From contig NZ_CP108494.1 in NCBI RefSeq assembly GCF_041435435.1, positions 8,280,501-8,344,500 on the forward strand: a stretch of 64,000 nt of DNA. The letters run 5' to 3'. Below are positions 26,257-34,395 of the stretch, piece by piece (positions within the stretch are counted from its first letter, which is position 1; every line of letters starts with the position of its first letter). Under the pieces are notes generated by a model. The model searched no databases and was not told where the DNA came from. It saw only the letters and a program-made list of their open reading frames with translations. The position numbers and the translations under genes are program-made. Origin of the DNA: Streptomyces sp. NBC_01241 (lineage in GTDB: Bacteria > Actinomycetota > Actinomycetes > Streptomycetales > Streptomycetaceae).

Positions 26257-26336
26257 GGCTCGAACACGCCCTGCCCGGCTCGAACACGCCCTGCCCGGCT
26301 CGAACACGCCCTGCCCGGCTCGAACACGCCCGGTCC
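26257..26336. repeat. Tandem repeat, four 20-nt units
   Basis: Units at 26257, 26277, 26297 and 26317 read GGCTCGAACACGCCCTGCCC; the first three are identical and the fourth ends CGGTCC. The array begins 41 nt after the GH84 stop and runs straight into a 40-nt palindrome. Units are contiguous without spacers, so this is not a CRISPR array. Confidence 0.9.
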
Positions 26337-26366
26337 GGCCCGAAGCGCTTCGGGCCGGACCGGGCG
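26327..26366. terminator. Perfect 40-nt palindrome, candidate terminator of the GH84 gene
   Basis: The 20-nt arms (26327-26346 and 26347-26366) are exact reverse complements around GAAGC|GCTTC. The left arm uses the last bases of the fourth tandem-repeat unit. It is placed between the GH84 gene and the next promoter. Confidence 0.75.
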
Positions 26367-26421
26367 CTGTCATGCCCGCCTTCGGCCGAAACCGGCAGCG
26401 GCCGGTTGTTCCCAGAGGGGC

Positions 26422-26438
26422 AAGCAACCGCTTAGTAT
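26422..26438 (+). promoter_or_regulatory. Candidate promoter and operator of the acyl-CoA dehydrogenase operon
   Basis: AAGCAACCGCTT (26422-26433) is a near-palindrome with AAGC/GCTT ends of the kind bound by TetR-family repressors of acyl-CoA genes. It abuts TAGTAT (26433-26438), a good -10 hexamer 45 nt upstream of the first start. Confidence 0.45.
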
Positions 26439-26482
26439 GCGCCGCAGCAGTGGTAATGCCGACAGTGTTGTGGAGGCCCCTC

Positions 26483-27451
26483 ATGCAGGCATGGCGAGTG
26501 CACCGGAACGGCGAGCCGAACGAGGTGATGCGGCTCGAAGAGACGGACCGGCCCACAAGCGGCGCCGGGCAGGTGCTCATCGAGGTGCTCGCGGCGGACA
26601 TCAACTTCCCCGACGCGCTGCTCTGCCGCGGCCAGTACCAGATGCGGCCCCCGCTGCCGTTCACGCCCGGGGTGGAGATCTGCGGCCGGACGCCGGACGG
26701 CCGCAGGGTGCTCGCCACGCCCGCCCTGCCGAACGGCGGATTCGCCGAGTACGTCGTCGCGGACGAGGCGTCCCTGCTGCCCGCCCCGGAAGCCCTGGAC
26801 GACGCCGAGGCCGCCGCCCTCCACATCGGCTACCAGACCGGCTGGTTCGGTCTGCACCGCAGGGCGCGTCTCCAGGCGGGCGAAACGCTCCTGGTCCATG
26901 CGGCGGCCGGTGGGGTCGGCAGCGCGGCCGTCCAGCTCGGCAAGGCCGCCGGAGCGAGTGTCATCGGCGTCGTGGGAGGCCCCGAGAAGGCGAAGATCGC
27001 CGGCGAGCTCGGCTGCGACCTGGTCATCGACCGCCGGAGCGAGGACATCGTCGCCGCAGTGAAGGAAGCGACCGGCGGGCGCGGCGCCGACGTGGTGTAC
27101 GACCCCGTCGGCGGCGACGCCTACGCCAAGTCCGTGAAGTGCGTCGCCTTCGAGGGCCGGGTGATCGTCGTCGGCTTCGCGAGCGGAGCCATCCCCACCC
27201 CGGCGCTGAACCACGCCCTCGTCAAGAACTACTCGATCGTCGGACTCCACTGGGGCCTGTACAACACCCAGGATCCGGCCGCCGTCCGCGCCTGCCACGA
27301 GGAACTCACCCGTCTCGCGGCCGAAGGGGTCATCAAGCCGCTGATCAGCGAGCGTGTCGGGCTGGACCAGGCCGCGGCCGCCGTCCAGCGGGTCGCGGAC
27401 GGCACCACCACCGGCCGGATCGTCGTCCTCCCGTCAGGAGCCGCCCGATGA
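26483..27451 (+). CDS. Zinc-independent MDR: NADPH:quinone oxidoreductase-like
   Basis: 322 residues from the ATG at 26483, with GGAGG 6 nt upstream; a longer reading from 26372 crosses the promoter. The GroES-like domain (1-120, DINFPDALLCRGQYQ) lacks the zinc Cys set of alcohol dehydrogenases. The Rossmann domain starts with HAAAGGVGSAAVQLGKAAGA. This is the quinone-reductase/enoyl-reductase branch of medium-chain reductases. Its stop overlaps the start of the first acyl-CoA dehydrogenase (ATGA), so the three genes form an operon, probably for breakdown of an unusual acyl chain. Confidence 0.9.
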   Translation: MQAWRVHRNGEPNEVMRLEETDRPTSGAGQVLIEVLAADINFPDALLCRGQYQMRPPLPFTPGVEICGRTPDGRRVLATPALPNGGFAEYVVADEASLLPAPEALDDAEAAALHIGYQTGWFGLHRRARLQAGETLLVHAAAGGVGSAAVQLGKAAGASVIGVVGGPEKAKIAGELGCDLVIDRRSEDIVAAVKEATGGRGADVVYDPVGGDAYAKSVKCVAFEGRVIVVGFASGAIPTPALNHALVKNYSIVGLHWGLYNTQDPAAVRACHEELTRLAAEGVIKPLISERVGLDQAAAAVQRVADGTTTGRIVVLPSGAAR

Positions 27452-28635
27452 CGACCCCCGACGCGGCCGAACTCCGCCGCCGTACCCAGGAGCTGCTCGC
27501 CGCACACCCCCCGGCCACCACCGACCGCACCGACTTCCTCAAGGCCCGCTTCGACGCCGGGCTCGCCTGGGTGCACTACCCGGCCGGCCTCGGCGGCCTC
27601 GACGCGCCGCGCTCCCTGCAGTCCGTCGTCGATACCGAACTCGCCGCCGCGGGCGCCCCCGACAACGACCCGCGCCGGATCGGCATCGGCCTCGGCATGG
27701 CCGCGCCCACCATCCTCGGCTACGGCACCGACGAGCAGAAGCAGCGCTTCCTGCGACCGCTGTGGGTCGGCGAAGAAGTCTGGTGCCAGCTCTTCAGCGA
27801 ACCGGGCGCCGGCTCGGACCTCGCCGCGCTCGGCACCCGCGCCGTCCGTGCCGGCGAGGACTGGGTGGTCGACGGACAGAAGGTCTGGACGTCCAGCGCC
27901 CATCTGGCCCGCTGGGCGATCCTCATCGCCCGCACCGACCCGGACCAGCCCAAGCACCGCGGCATCAGTTACTTCATCTGCGACATGACGGATCCCGGCG
28001 TCGAGGTGCGGCCGCTGCGCCAGATCACCGGCGAGGCCGAGTTCAACGAGGTCTTCCTGACCGGCGTACGCATCCCGGACAGCAGGCGCCTCGGCCCGGT
28101 CGGTGAGGGCTGGAAGGTCGCGCAGACCACACTGATGAACGAGCGGGTCTCCATCGGCGGGGCACGCATCCCCCGCGAGGGCGGCATGATCGGCCCGGTC
28201 GCCCGCACCTGGCGCGCACGCCCCGAACTGCGCACCCACGACCTGCACCAGCGCCTGCTGGGCCTCTGGGTCGAGGCCGAGGTCGCCAGGCTCGCCGGCA
28301 CCCGGCTGCGCCAGCAGCTCGTCGCCGGACAGCCCGGCCCCGAGGGCTCCGGTATGAAGCTCGCCTTCGCCCGGCTCAACCAGGAGATCAGCGGACTGGA
28401 AGTCGAACTCCTCGGCGAGGACGGCCTGTTGTACAGCGACTGGACCATGCGCCGCCCGGAACTCGTCGACTTCACCGGACACGACGCCGGATACCGCTAT
28501 CTGCGCTCCAAGGGCAACTCCATCGAGGGCGGCACCAGCGAGGTACTGCTCAACATCGTCGCCGAACGCGTCCTCGGGCTGCCCGCCGAGCCGCGCAACG
28601 ACAAGGACGTCCCCTGGAAGGACCTGACCCGATGA
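27448..28635 (+). CDS. Acyl-CoA dehydrogenase, catalytic-type subunit
   Basis: 395 residues. FAD and substrate motifs are complete (WCQLFSEPGAGSDLA, VDGQKVWTSSAHLARW, GIGLGMAAPTILGYG), and the catalytic base is present as Glu360 in SIEGGTSEVL. It oxidises an acyl-CoA at alpha,beta carbons and passes electrons to ETF. The ATG overlaps the preceding stop by 4 nt, and its own TGA overlaps the next ATG in the same way. Its partner gene lacks the Glu, so the two probably assemble as a heteromer. The substrate is not evident; the large aromatic-free pocket cannot be judged by eye. Confidence 0.93.
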   Translation: MTTPDAAELRRRTQELLAAHPPATTDRTDFLKARFDAGLAWVHYPAGLGGLDAPRSLQSVVDTELAAAGAPDNDPRRIGIGLGMAAPTILGYGTDEQKQRFLRPLWVGEEVWCQLFSEPGAGSDLAALGTRAVRAGEDWVVDGQKVWTSSAHLARWAILIARTDPDQPKHRGISYFICDMTDPGVEVRPLRQITGEAEFNEVFLTGVRIPDSRRLGPVGEGWKVAQTTLMNERVSIGGARIPREGGMIGPVARTWRARPELRTHDLHQRLLGLWVEAEVARLAGTRLRQQLVAGQPGPEGSGMKLAFARLNQEISGLEVELLGEDGLLYSDWTMRRPELVDFTGHDAGYRYLRSKGNSIEGGTSEVLLNIVAERVLGLPAEPRNDKDVPWKDLTR

Positions 28636-29762
28636 CCGCACCGACCGAAGAGACCCAGGCGCCCGATCTGCTGTACTCGCAGGCCGAGGACGATCTGCGG
28701 GCGGCGGTGCGTTCGCTGCTCGCCGACCGGTGCGATGCGCCGGCGGTGCTCGCCCGCATCGAGTCCGACGCGCCCTACGACCAGCGGCTCTGGAAGGCCC
28801 TCGCCGCCGGCATCGGCGCCGCCGGACTGCTGGTGCCCGAGGAGCTGGGCGGGCAGGGCGCCGGGCACCGCGAGGCCGCGGTGGTGCTGGAGGAGCTGGG
28901 GCGCGCGGTCGCCCCCGCGCCGTATCTGACCAGCGCGGTCGTCGCCACCGAGATCCTTCTCGCGCTGGGGGCACTGGACGGCCCGGTCACCGAACTGCTC
29001 CGGGACCTCGCCACCGGGCGCAAGGTCGCGGTCCTCGCCGTACCGTTCTCCGCCCTGTCGCCCGGCGCTGCGCAGCCGGCCGGTGTCGTGGCCGACGCGC
29101 TGGAGGGGACCATGACCGGCGTCGCCGACGCGCCCGCGGCCGACGTGCTGCTGGTCCCCACCACCGACGGCCTGTACGCGGTGGAGACCGGCGCCGAAGG
29201 CGTCACCGTCGAGCCCCTCGTCCCGCTCGACCTGACCCGCCCGCTCGCCACCGTCACCCTCGCCAAGGCCCCGGGAACCCGCCTGGCCAACGGTGCGTCC
29301 GCGGTCTTCGCCGTGCGCAGGGGCCTGCTGGCGGGCGCCGGGCTGCTCGCCTCCGAGCAGCTCGGACTCGCCGAGTGGTGCCTGACCGAGACCGTCCGCC
29401 ACACCCGCGAACGGCACCAGTTCAACCGGCCCGTCGGCTCGTTCCAGGCCCTCAAGCACCGTATGGCGCAGCTCTGGCTGGAGGTCGTGTCGGCCCGCGC
29501 CGCCGCGCGGAACGCCGCGGACGCCCTCGCGACCGGCAGCCGCGACACGCCGTTGGCGGTGGCCGTCGCGCAGGCGTACTGCTCGAAGGTCGCGGTGCAC
29601 GCGGCGGAGGAGTGCATTCAGCTGCACGGCGGCATCGGCATGACCTGGGAGCACCCGGCGCACCTGTACCTCAAGCGCGCCAAGGCCGACTCGATCGCGT
29701 ACGGAACGGCCGGAAACCATCGCGAGGTCATCGCCGAGCTGGTCGATCTGCCCGCACCGTAA
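28632..29762 (+). CDS. Acyl-CoA dehydrogenase-like subunit lacking the catalytic Glu
   Basis: 376 residues. The C-terminal dehydrogenase helices are clear (GLAEWCLTETVRHTRERHQF, AEECIQLHGGIGMTWEHP) and FAD-contacting RHQFNRPVG is present. At the position of the catalytic base the sequence is IAYGTAGNHREV, so Tyr357 replaces Glu. In actinobacterial steroid and long-chain systems, pairs of one active and one inactive subunit form alpha2beta2 enzymes. Translational coupling to the active paralogue fits. It is followed by a hairpin terminator at 29791. Confidence 0.9.
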   Translation: MTAPTEETQAPDLLYSQAEDDLRAAVRSLLADRCDAPAVLARIESDAPYDQRLWKALAAGIGAAGLLVPEELGGQGAGHREAAVVLEELGRAVAPAPYLTSAVVATEILLALGALDGPVTELLRDLATGRKVAVLAVPFSALSPGAAQPAGVVADALEGTMTGVADAPAADVLLVPTTDGLYAVETGAEGVTVEPLVPLDLTRPLATVTLAKAPGTRLANGASAVFAVRRGLLAGAGLLASEQLGLAEWCLTETVRHTRERHQFNRPVGSFQALKHRMAQLWLEVVSARAAARNAADALATGSRDTPLAVAVAQAYCSKVAVHAAEECIQLHGGIGMTWEHPAHLYLKRAKADSIAYGTAGNHREVIAELVDLPAP

Positions 29763-29790
29763 GGAACCCCTCATGGTGCGGGGGCAGTTG

Positions 29791-29824
29791 GGAGCGGAGG
29801 TGCGTGCCGGCGCACCTCCGCTCC
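29791..29824. terminator. Hairpin terminator after the acyl-CoA dehydrogenase operon
   Basis: Perfect 14-bp stem (29791-29804 with 29811-29824) and a 6-nt TGCCGG loop, 28 nt after the stop and before the nik-like promoter. Confidence 0.8.
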
Positions 29825-29874
29825 GTCGTTCCGGCGGCCGGTGGGGTACCGCGCATCCCTTTGCCTGTTGTTTA

Positions 29875-29893
29875 ATTGCGACTGAATCGCAAT
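29875..29893. promoter_or_regulatory. Candidate Nur (nickel uptake regulator) box
   Basis: ATTGCGA-N5-TCGCAAT is a perfect 7-bp inverted repeat with a 5-nt spacer, 34 nt upstream of the nikA-like start. The core TGCGA-N5-TCGCAA matches the published Streptomyces Nur box TGCAA-N5-TTGCAA except for one symmetric change in each half. Spacing and symmetry are as expected. TTTAAT (29871-29876) just upstream could be a -10. Confidence 0.65.
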
Positions 29894-29926
29894 AACGGTC
29901 GATCTTCAATAAGGGATGTGCAGAGT

Positions 29927-31531
29927 ATGACGGGCCGATCGATACGGGGAGCGGTCGCCGCGACACTGGCGACCGTACTGTCGTTGACCGCGGCAGCCTG
30001 CTCACAACCGGGTGGCTCGGACGGCGGCGACTCCGGTTCGGGCGCAGGGGAGTCGGCGGTGGTCGGCATCGCCTACGAGCCCGACAGCCTCAGCCCGCTG
30101 CTGGGCTACGGCAAGGACGGCAACTCCAAGATCTTCGACGGGCTGCTCGCCCTCGACGCGCACATGAAGCTGCGGCCCGCTCTCGCCGCCGCCCTGCCCG
30201 AGGTGAGCGACGACGGACTGACGTACACGTACAGGCTCCGCCAGGGCGTGAAGTTCAGCGACGGGAAGCCGTTCGGCGCCAAGGACGTCGTCTTCACCTA
30301 CCGCACCATCCTGGACGAGAAGACCAACAACGCGTCCCGGAGCGAACTCGACGCAGTGAAGAGTGTCGCGGCCACCGGCGACGACACCGTGGTCTTCACA
30401 CTCAAGTACCCCTACGCGCCCTTCGCCCAGCGCACCGTCCTGCCCATCGCCCCCGAACACGTCGCGGGCAGGCAGGACGTCAACACCGGCGCCTTCACCA
30501 CCCACCCCATCGGTACCGGACCGTACGTCCTCACCAAGTGGTCCAAGGGCGAGAAGCTGAGCTTCAGGGCCAACCCCGACTACTGGGGCGGCGCACCGAA
30601 GGTGAAGAAGTTCACCATGGCGGTCATCAAGGACGACGACGTACGCGCCACCCGGCTGCGCTCCGGTGAGCTCGACGGCGCGATCCTGCCGCCCAACCTG
30701 GCCAAGGGCTTCGCCCAGGGCAGCGGCATGCGGACGTACGCCGCCACGACGTACGACTACCGCACCGTGACCCTGCCCACCCACAACAAGGTCACCGGCG
30801 ACACCGCGATCCGGCGCGCCCTCGATGTCGCCGTCGACCGCGAGGCCATGGTCGACTCCATCCTCAACGGCGAGGGCAGGCCCGCCTACGGCCCCGTCCC
30901 CACCGACAGCGAGTGGTTCACCAAGGGCACCGAACGCCCCCACGACCTGGCCGCAGCGAAGAGGATCCTCGACGACGCCGGTTGGAAGCCCGGCAAGGAC
31001 GGCATCCGCACCAAGGACGGCGTACGCGCCGCGTTCCCCCTCTGGTACCTCACCGGCGACAAGCTCCGCCAGGACCACGCACTCGCCTACGCGTCCGACG
31101 CCAAGAAGACCGGCATCGACATCACCACCGAGGCCGGTACCTGGGAGGTCATCGAGCCCCGGATGAAGCAGGACGCCGTCCTCGCGGGCGGCGGATCGCC
31201 CGCCGACCCCGACTTCGACCAGTACACCCTGCTGGAGTCCTCGCTCGCGGGCGACGGCTTCAACAACATGGCGTGGTACGACAACAAGGCCGTCGACCAG
31301 GCCCTCGAAGCGGGCCGCAGAAGCGGCGACACGACCGCGCGCAAGGCCGCCTACGACACCGTCCAGCGCGAACTGGTGAAGAACCCCGGCTACACCTTCC
31401 TCACCCACATCGACCACCTCTACGTTGTGAAGGACCGTTTCGGCGCCCTCACCACCCAGGTAGAACCGCACGACCACGGCCTGGCATCCGGCCCGTGGTG
31501 GAACGTCGAGGACTGGACGCCGACGAAGTGA
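29927..31531 (+). CDS. nikA: Nickel/peptide ABC transporter substrate-binding lipoprotein
   Basis: 534 residues. The lipoprotein signal ends LTAAAC with Cys25. The family 5 solute-binding fold (DppA/NikA) is clear: GIAYEPDSLSPLLGYGKDG, LRQGVKFSDGKPFGAKDVVF, and THPIGTGPYVL, plus IRRALDVAVDREAMVDSI. Members of this family bind peptides, opines or Ni(II)-chelates. The nickel assignment rests on the Nur-like box and on resemblance of the five-gene layout to the Nur-controlled nik genes of S. coelicolor; sequence alone does not exclude a peptide. The GTG of the next gene overlaps its TGA. Confidence 0.72.
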   Translation: MTGRSIRGAVAATLATVLSLTAAACSQPGGSDGGDSGSGAGESAVVGIAYEPDSLSPLLGYGKDGNSKIFDGLLALDAHMKLRPALAAALPEVSDDGLTYTYRLRQGVKFSDGKPFGAKDVVFTYRTILDEKTNNASRSELDAVKSVAATGDDTVVFTLKYPYAPFAQRTVLPIAPEHVAGRQDVNTGAFTTHPIGTGPYVLTKWSKGEKLSFRANPDYWGGAPKVKKFTMAVIKDDDVRATRLRSGELDGAILPPNLAKGFAQGSGMRTYAATTYDYRTVTLPTHNKVTGDTAIRRALDVAVDREAMVDSILNGEGRPAYGPVPTDSEWFTKGTERPHDLAAAKRILDDAGWKPGKDGIRTKDGVRAAFPLWYLTGDKLRQDHALAYASDAKKTGIDITTEAGTWEVIEPRMKQDAVLAGGGSPADPDFDQYTLLESSLAGDGFNNMAWYDNKAVDQALEAGRRSGDTTARKAAYDTVQRELVKNPGYTFLTHIDHLYVVKDRFGALTTQVEPHDHGLASGPWWNVEDWTPTK

Positions 31532-32520
31532 ACCACCGCCTCCCCTGGGGGCAGATGGGCAGGATGGCGGGACGACGGGCGCTGCTCGCCGTCCCCGTCC
31601 TGGCCGCCGTGACGTTCGGCGTCTTCGCCGTCGCCGCCGCCTCCCCCTTCGACCCCGTCAAGGCGTACGCGGGCACCGCCGGTCTCACCGCCTCGCAGGA
31701 GAACCTCGATCAGCTGCGGGCCAACCTCGGCGTCGACCAGCCCCTCGTGACCCGCTGGTGGGACTGGCTGACCGCCGCGCTCAGCGGTGACCTCGGCGAC
31801 TCCAGCGTGATGCGCCAACCCGTCGCCGATGTCATCGGCGAGCGCCTCGGCTGGTCCGTGCTGCTCGCCGCGACCGCCTTCCTCGTCGCCGTCGTCCTGG
31901 GCACGGGCCTCGGCGTACTGGCCGCGCGCCGACCGGGCGGCCTCCTCGACCGGTGCGTCAGCTCCGCCGCGTACACGCTCGAAGCCGCCCCGGCCTTCTG
32001 GCTCGGACTGCTCGCCATCTGGTTCTTCGCCCTGAAACTCGATGTGCTCCCGGCCGGCGGCCTCACCGACGCGGCCAGCGATACCATCACCTTCGGCCAG
32101 GTCGCCAACCACCTGCTGCTCCCCGCGGCCGTGCTCGGGATCTCCCAGCTCCCGTGGTTCTTCCTCTACGTACGCCAGGGCGTCGCCGACGCGCTCGACG
32201 AGGATCCGGTGCGCGGCGCCCGCGCCCGCGGACTGCGCGAACGCACCGTGCTGCTCGGCCACGCACTGCGCTCCGGCATGCTGCCGATGCTCACCCTGAT
32301 CGGCTCCCGCGTCCCCGAACTCATCACCGGCGCCCTGCTCGTCGAGACGGTCTTCAGCTGGCCCGGCATCGCCGCCGCCACCGTCCAGGCCGCCACCTCC
32401 GTCGACTTCCCACTGCTCGCGGCGCTCACCGTGCTCGCCACCGCGGCGGTCGTCCTCGGCAACCTCCTCTCCGATCTGCTGTACGCGATCGCCGACCCGA
32501 GAGTGGGCTTCGATGGCTGA
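31528..32520 (+). CDS. nikB: ABC transporter permease, DppB/NikB type
   Basis: 330 residues from a GTG overlapping the nikA stop (GTGA). Six membrane segments are visible (ALLAVPVLAAVTFGVFAVAA at 17-36, then from residue 105 VLLAATAFLVAVVLGTGLGV and so on). The EAA motif (ARARGLRERTVLLGHALRSG) that contacts the ATPase is intact. It forms the transmembrane channel with the next gene product. It is third-party to no other function; the family label follows its neighbours. Confidence 0.85.
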   Translation: MNHRLPWGQMGRMAGRRALLAVPVLAAVTFGVFAVAAASPFDPVKAYAGTAGLTASQENLDQLRANLGVDQPLVTRWWDWLTAALSGDLGDSSVMRQPVADVIGERLGWSVLLAATAFLVAVVLGTGLGVLAARRPGGLLDRCVSSAAYTLEAAPAFWLGLLAIWFFALKLDVLPAGGLTDAASDTITFGQVANHLLLPAAVLGISQLPWFFLYVRQGVADALDEDPVRGARARGLRERTVLLGHALRSGMLPMLTLIGSRVPELITGALLVETVFSWPGIAAATVQAATSVDFPLLAALTVLATAAVVLGNLLSDLLYAIADPRVGFDG

Positions 32521-33370
32521 ACTCGTCCTCGGATCCACCCGCCGCACCAACCGCCGCATCCGGGTGGCCGGCTCCGCCGCAATCGTCGCCGCGGTGCTGC
32601 TCGCGGTCCTGCTCGTACCGCCGCTGGTCCAGCTCGACCAGCAGGCCGTCGACCTCGCGGCCAGACTCCGACCACCGTCCTGGGAGCACCCGTTCGGCAC
32701 CGACGACGTCGGCCGCGATCTGCTGCTGCGCTGCGTGTACGGGCTGCGCGTATCGCTGCTCGTCGGCATCGTCGCCGGGCTCACCGCCACCGTCATCGGG
32801 ACCGCCGTGGGTGCGCTCGCCGCCGCGTTCGGGGGCTGGACCGACCGGATCGTCATGCGGCTCGTGGACACCTTCTCGTCCGTACCGCACCTGCTGCTGG
32901 GCATCTTCATCGTCGCCATGTTCCGGCCCGGCGTCGGCCCGGTGATCGTGTCCGTCGCCCTCACCCACTGGCTCTCGACGGCCCGGATCGTCCGCTCCGA
33001 AGTGCTGTCGCTGCGCTCACGCCCGTTCATCGACGCGGCGATCTCCGGCGGCGCCTCACGCGGGCGGGTCATCGTCCGGCATCTGCTGCCCGCGGTGCTC
33101 CCGCAGGCGGGCCTCGCCGCGGTGCTCATGGTGCCGCACGCCATGTGGCACGAGTCCGCGCTCTCCTTCCTGGGGCTCGGACTCCCCACCCACCAGGCGA
33201 GCCTCGGCAACCTCGTGCAGACGGCGCGCGGTTCGCTGCTCGCCGGGGACTGGTGGCCGACGCTCTTCCCCGGCCTGTTCCTGATCATTCCGACCCTCGC
33301 CCTGGCGGGCCTCGCCGGTGCCTGGCGGGAACGGATCAACCCGCGCCGCCGATCGGAGCTGATGCTGTGA
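32513..33370 (+). CDS. nikC: ABC transporter permease, DppC/NikC type
   Basis: 285 residues; the ATG lies inside the end of nikB with an 8-nt overlap. The N-terminal TM (AAIVAAVLLAVLLVPPL) is followed by the DppC signature HPFGTDDVGRDLLLRCVYG and five more segments. The EAA loop reads AAISGGASRGRVIVRHLLP. It pairs with NikB to make the channel. The stop overlaps the next GTG. Confidence 0.87.
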   Translation: MAELVLGSTRRTNRRIRVAGSAAIVAAVLLAVLLVPPLVQLDQQAVDLAARLRPPSWEHPFGTDDVGRDLLLRCVYGLRVSLLVGIVAGLTATVIGTAVGALAAAFGGWTDRIVMRLVDTFSSVPHLLLGIFIVAMFRPGVGPVIVSVALTHWLSTARIVRSEVLSLRSRPFIDAAISGGASRGRVIVRHLLPAVLPQAGLAAVLMVPHAMWHESALSFLGLGLPTHQASLGNLVQTARGSLLAGDWWPTLFPGLFLIIPTLALAGLAGAWRERINPRRRSELML

Positions 33371-34395
33371 ACACCGTCCCGGACCCACGGAACCTGGACG
33401 CGCAGAGCCTGGACCCGCGGTCGCAGGAACCACGGTCCCCGGTCCTTTCCGTCCGTGGGCTCTCCGTCCGCTTCAGGATGCGCGGCGGGCGGCACATCGC
33501 GGCCGTCAGCGACGCGCACTTCGACCTCGCGGCGGGGGAGTGCCTCGCCCTGGTCGGCGAGAGCGGCTGCGGCAAGTCCGTGCTCGCCTCCGCGCTCCTG
33601 GGCCTGCTCCCCGGCAACGCGCGGACCGCGGGCTCGGCGCTGCTCCACGACGGCACCGATCTGCTCACCGCCGATGAACGGACCCTGGCCCGCACGGTAC
33701 GGGGCCGCCGCATCGGACTCGTACCGCAGAGCCCCGCGGCCCACCTCACCCCGGTCCGCACGGTGCGCGCCCAACTGGAGGAGACCCTCCGCGAACTGGC
33801 CGGCATCCGAAGGCCCGCACTGCGCGCCGCCGCTGAAAAGGCCGCCGCGCGCGCCGCGTTCCCGGCCGGCCACCTGGACCGGTACCCGCACGAACTCTCC
33901 GGCGGCCTCGCCCAGCGCGCCGCCACCGCGCTGGCCCTGATCGGCGACGCACCCCTGCTCCTGGCCGACGAACCGACCACCGGACTCGACCGCGACCTGG
34001 TCGAGCGGACCGTCGACGAACTGCGCCGCCACACCGACGGCGGCAGGGCCCTCCTGCTCATCACCCACGACCTGGCGGCGGCCGAGCGGATCGCCGACCG
34101 GGTCGCCGTGATGTACGCGGGCCGCATCGTCGAACTCGCCGACGCCGACCGGTTCTTCGGGGGACCAGGACCGCGCCACCCGTACGCCCGCGGTCTCCTC
34201 GACGCCCTCCCGGAGCGCGCCTTCGCCCCCATCCCCGGAATGCCGCCGGAGCTCGGCGCGCTCCCCGACGGCTGCGCGTTCGCGGCCCGTTGCGGCCGCG
34301 CCGACGACCGGTGCTCCGTCCCGCCCCCGTTCGACGGCCGTCTCGCCTGCCACCACGGCGTGCGGACAGCCGCGGAGGAGTCCGCCCATGCTTGA
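33367..34395 (+). CDS. nikD: ABC transporter ATPase, DppD/NikD type
   Basis: 342 residues from GTG 33367 overlapping the previous stop. An unusual N-terminal repeat (DPRNLDAQSLDPRSQEPRSP) precedes the ATPase. Walker A is GESGCGKS, the signature is LSGGLAQR and Walker B is LLLADEPTTGLD, all intact. The C-terminal oligopeptide-type extension has CAFAARCGRADDRCSV, the Cys-rich segment seen in OppD/DppD-like ATPases. It powers import with NikE. Confidence 0.87.
   Translation: MNTVPDPRNLDAQSLDPRSQEPRSPVLSVRGLSVRFRMRGGRHIAAVSDAHFDLAAGECLALVGESGCGKSVLASALLGLLPGNARTAGSALLHDGTDLLTADERTLARTVRGRRIGLVPQSPAAHLTPVRTVRAQLEETLRELAGIRRPALRAAAEKAAARAAFPAGHLDRYPHELSGGLAQRAATALALIGDAPLLLADEPTTGLDRDLVERTVDELRRHTDGGRALLLITHDLAAAERIADRVAVMYAGRIVELADADRFFGGPGPRHPYARGLLDALPERAFAPIPGMPPELGALPDGCAFAARCGRADDRCSVPPPFDGRLACHHGVRTAAEESAHA

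Noticed and set aside
26257..26336. CRISPR array
   Set aside because: The 20-nt units are contiguous with no variable spacers and no cas genes are near.
25705..27447. Long + strand frame read as an N-terminal extension of the first acyl-CoA dehydrogenase
   Set aside because: It crosses the end of the GH84 gene, the repeat array, the palindrome and the reductase gene in another frame. The dehydrogenase starts at ATG 27448.
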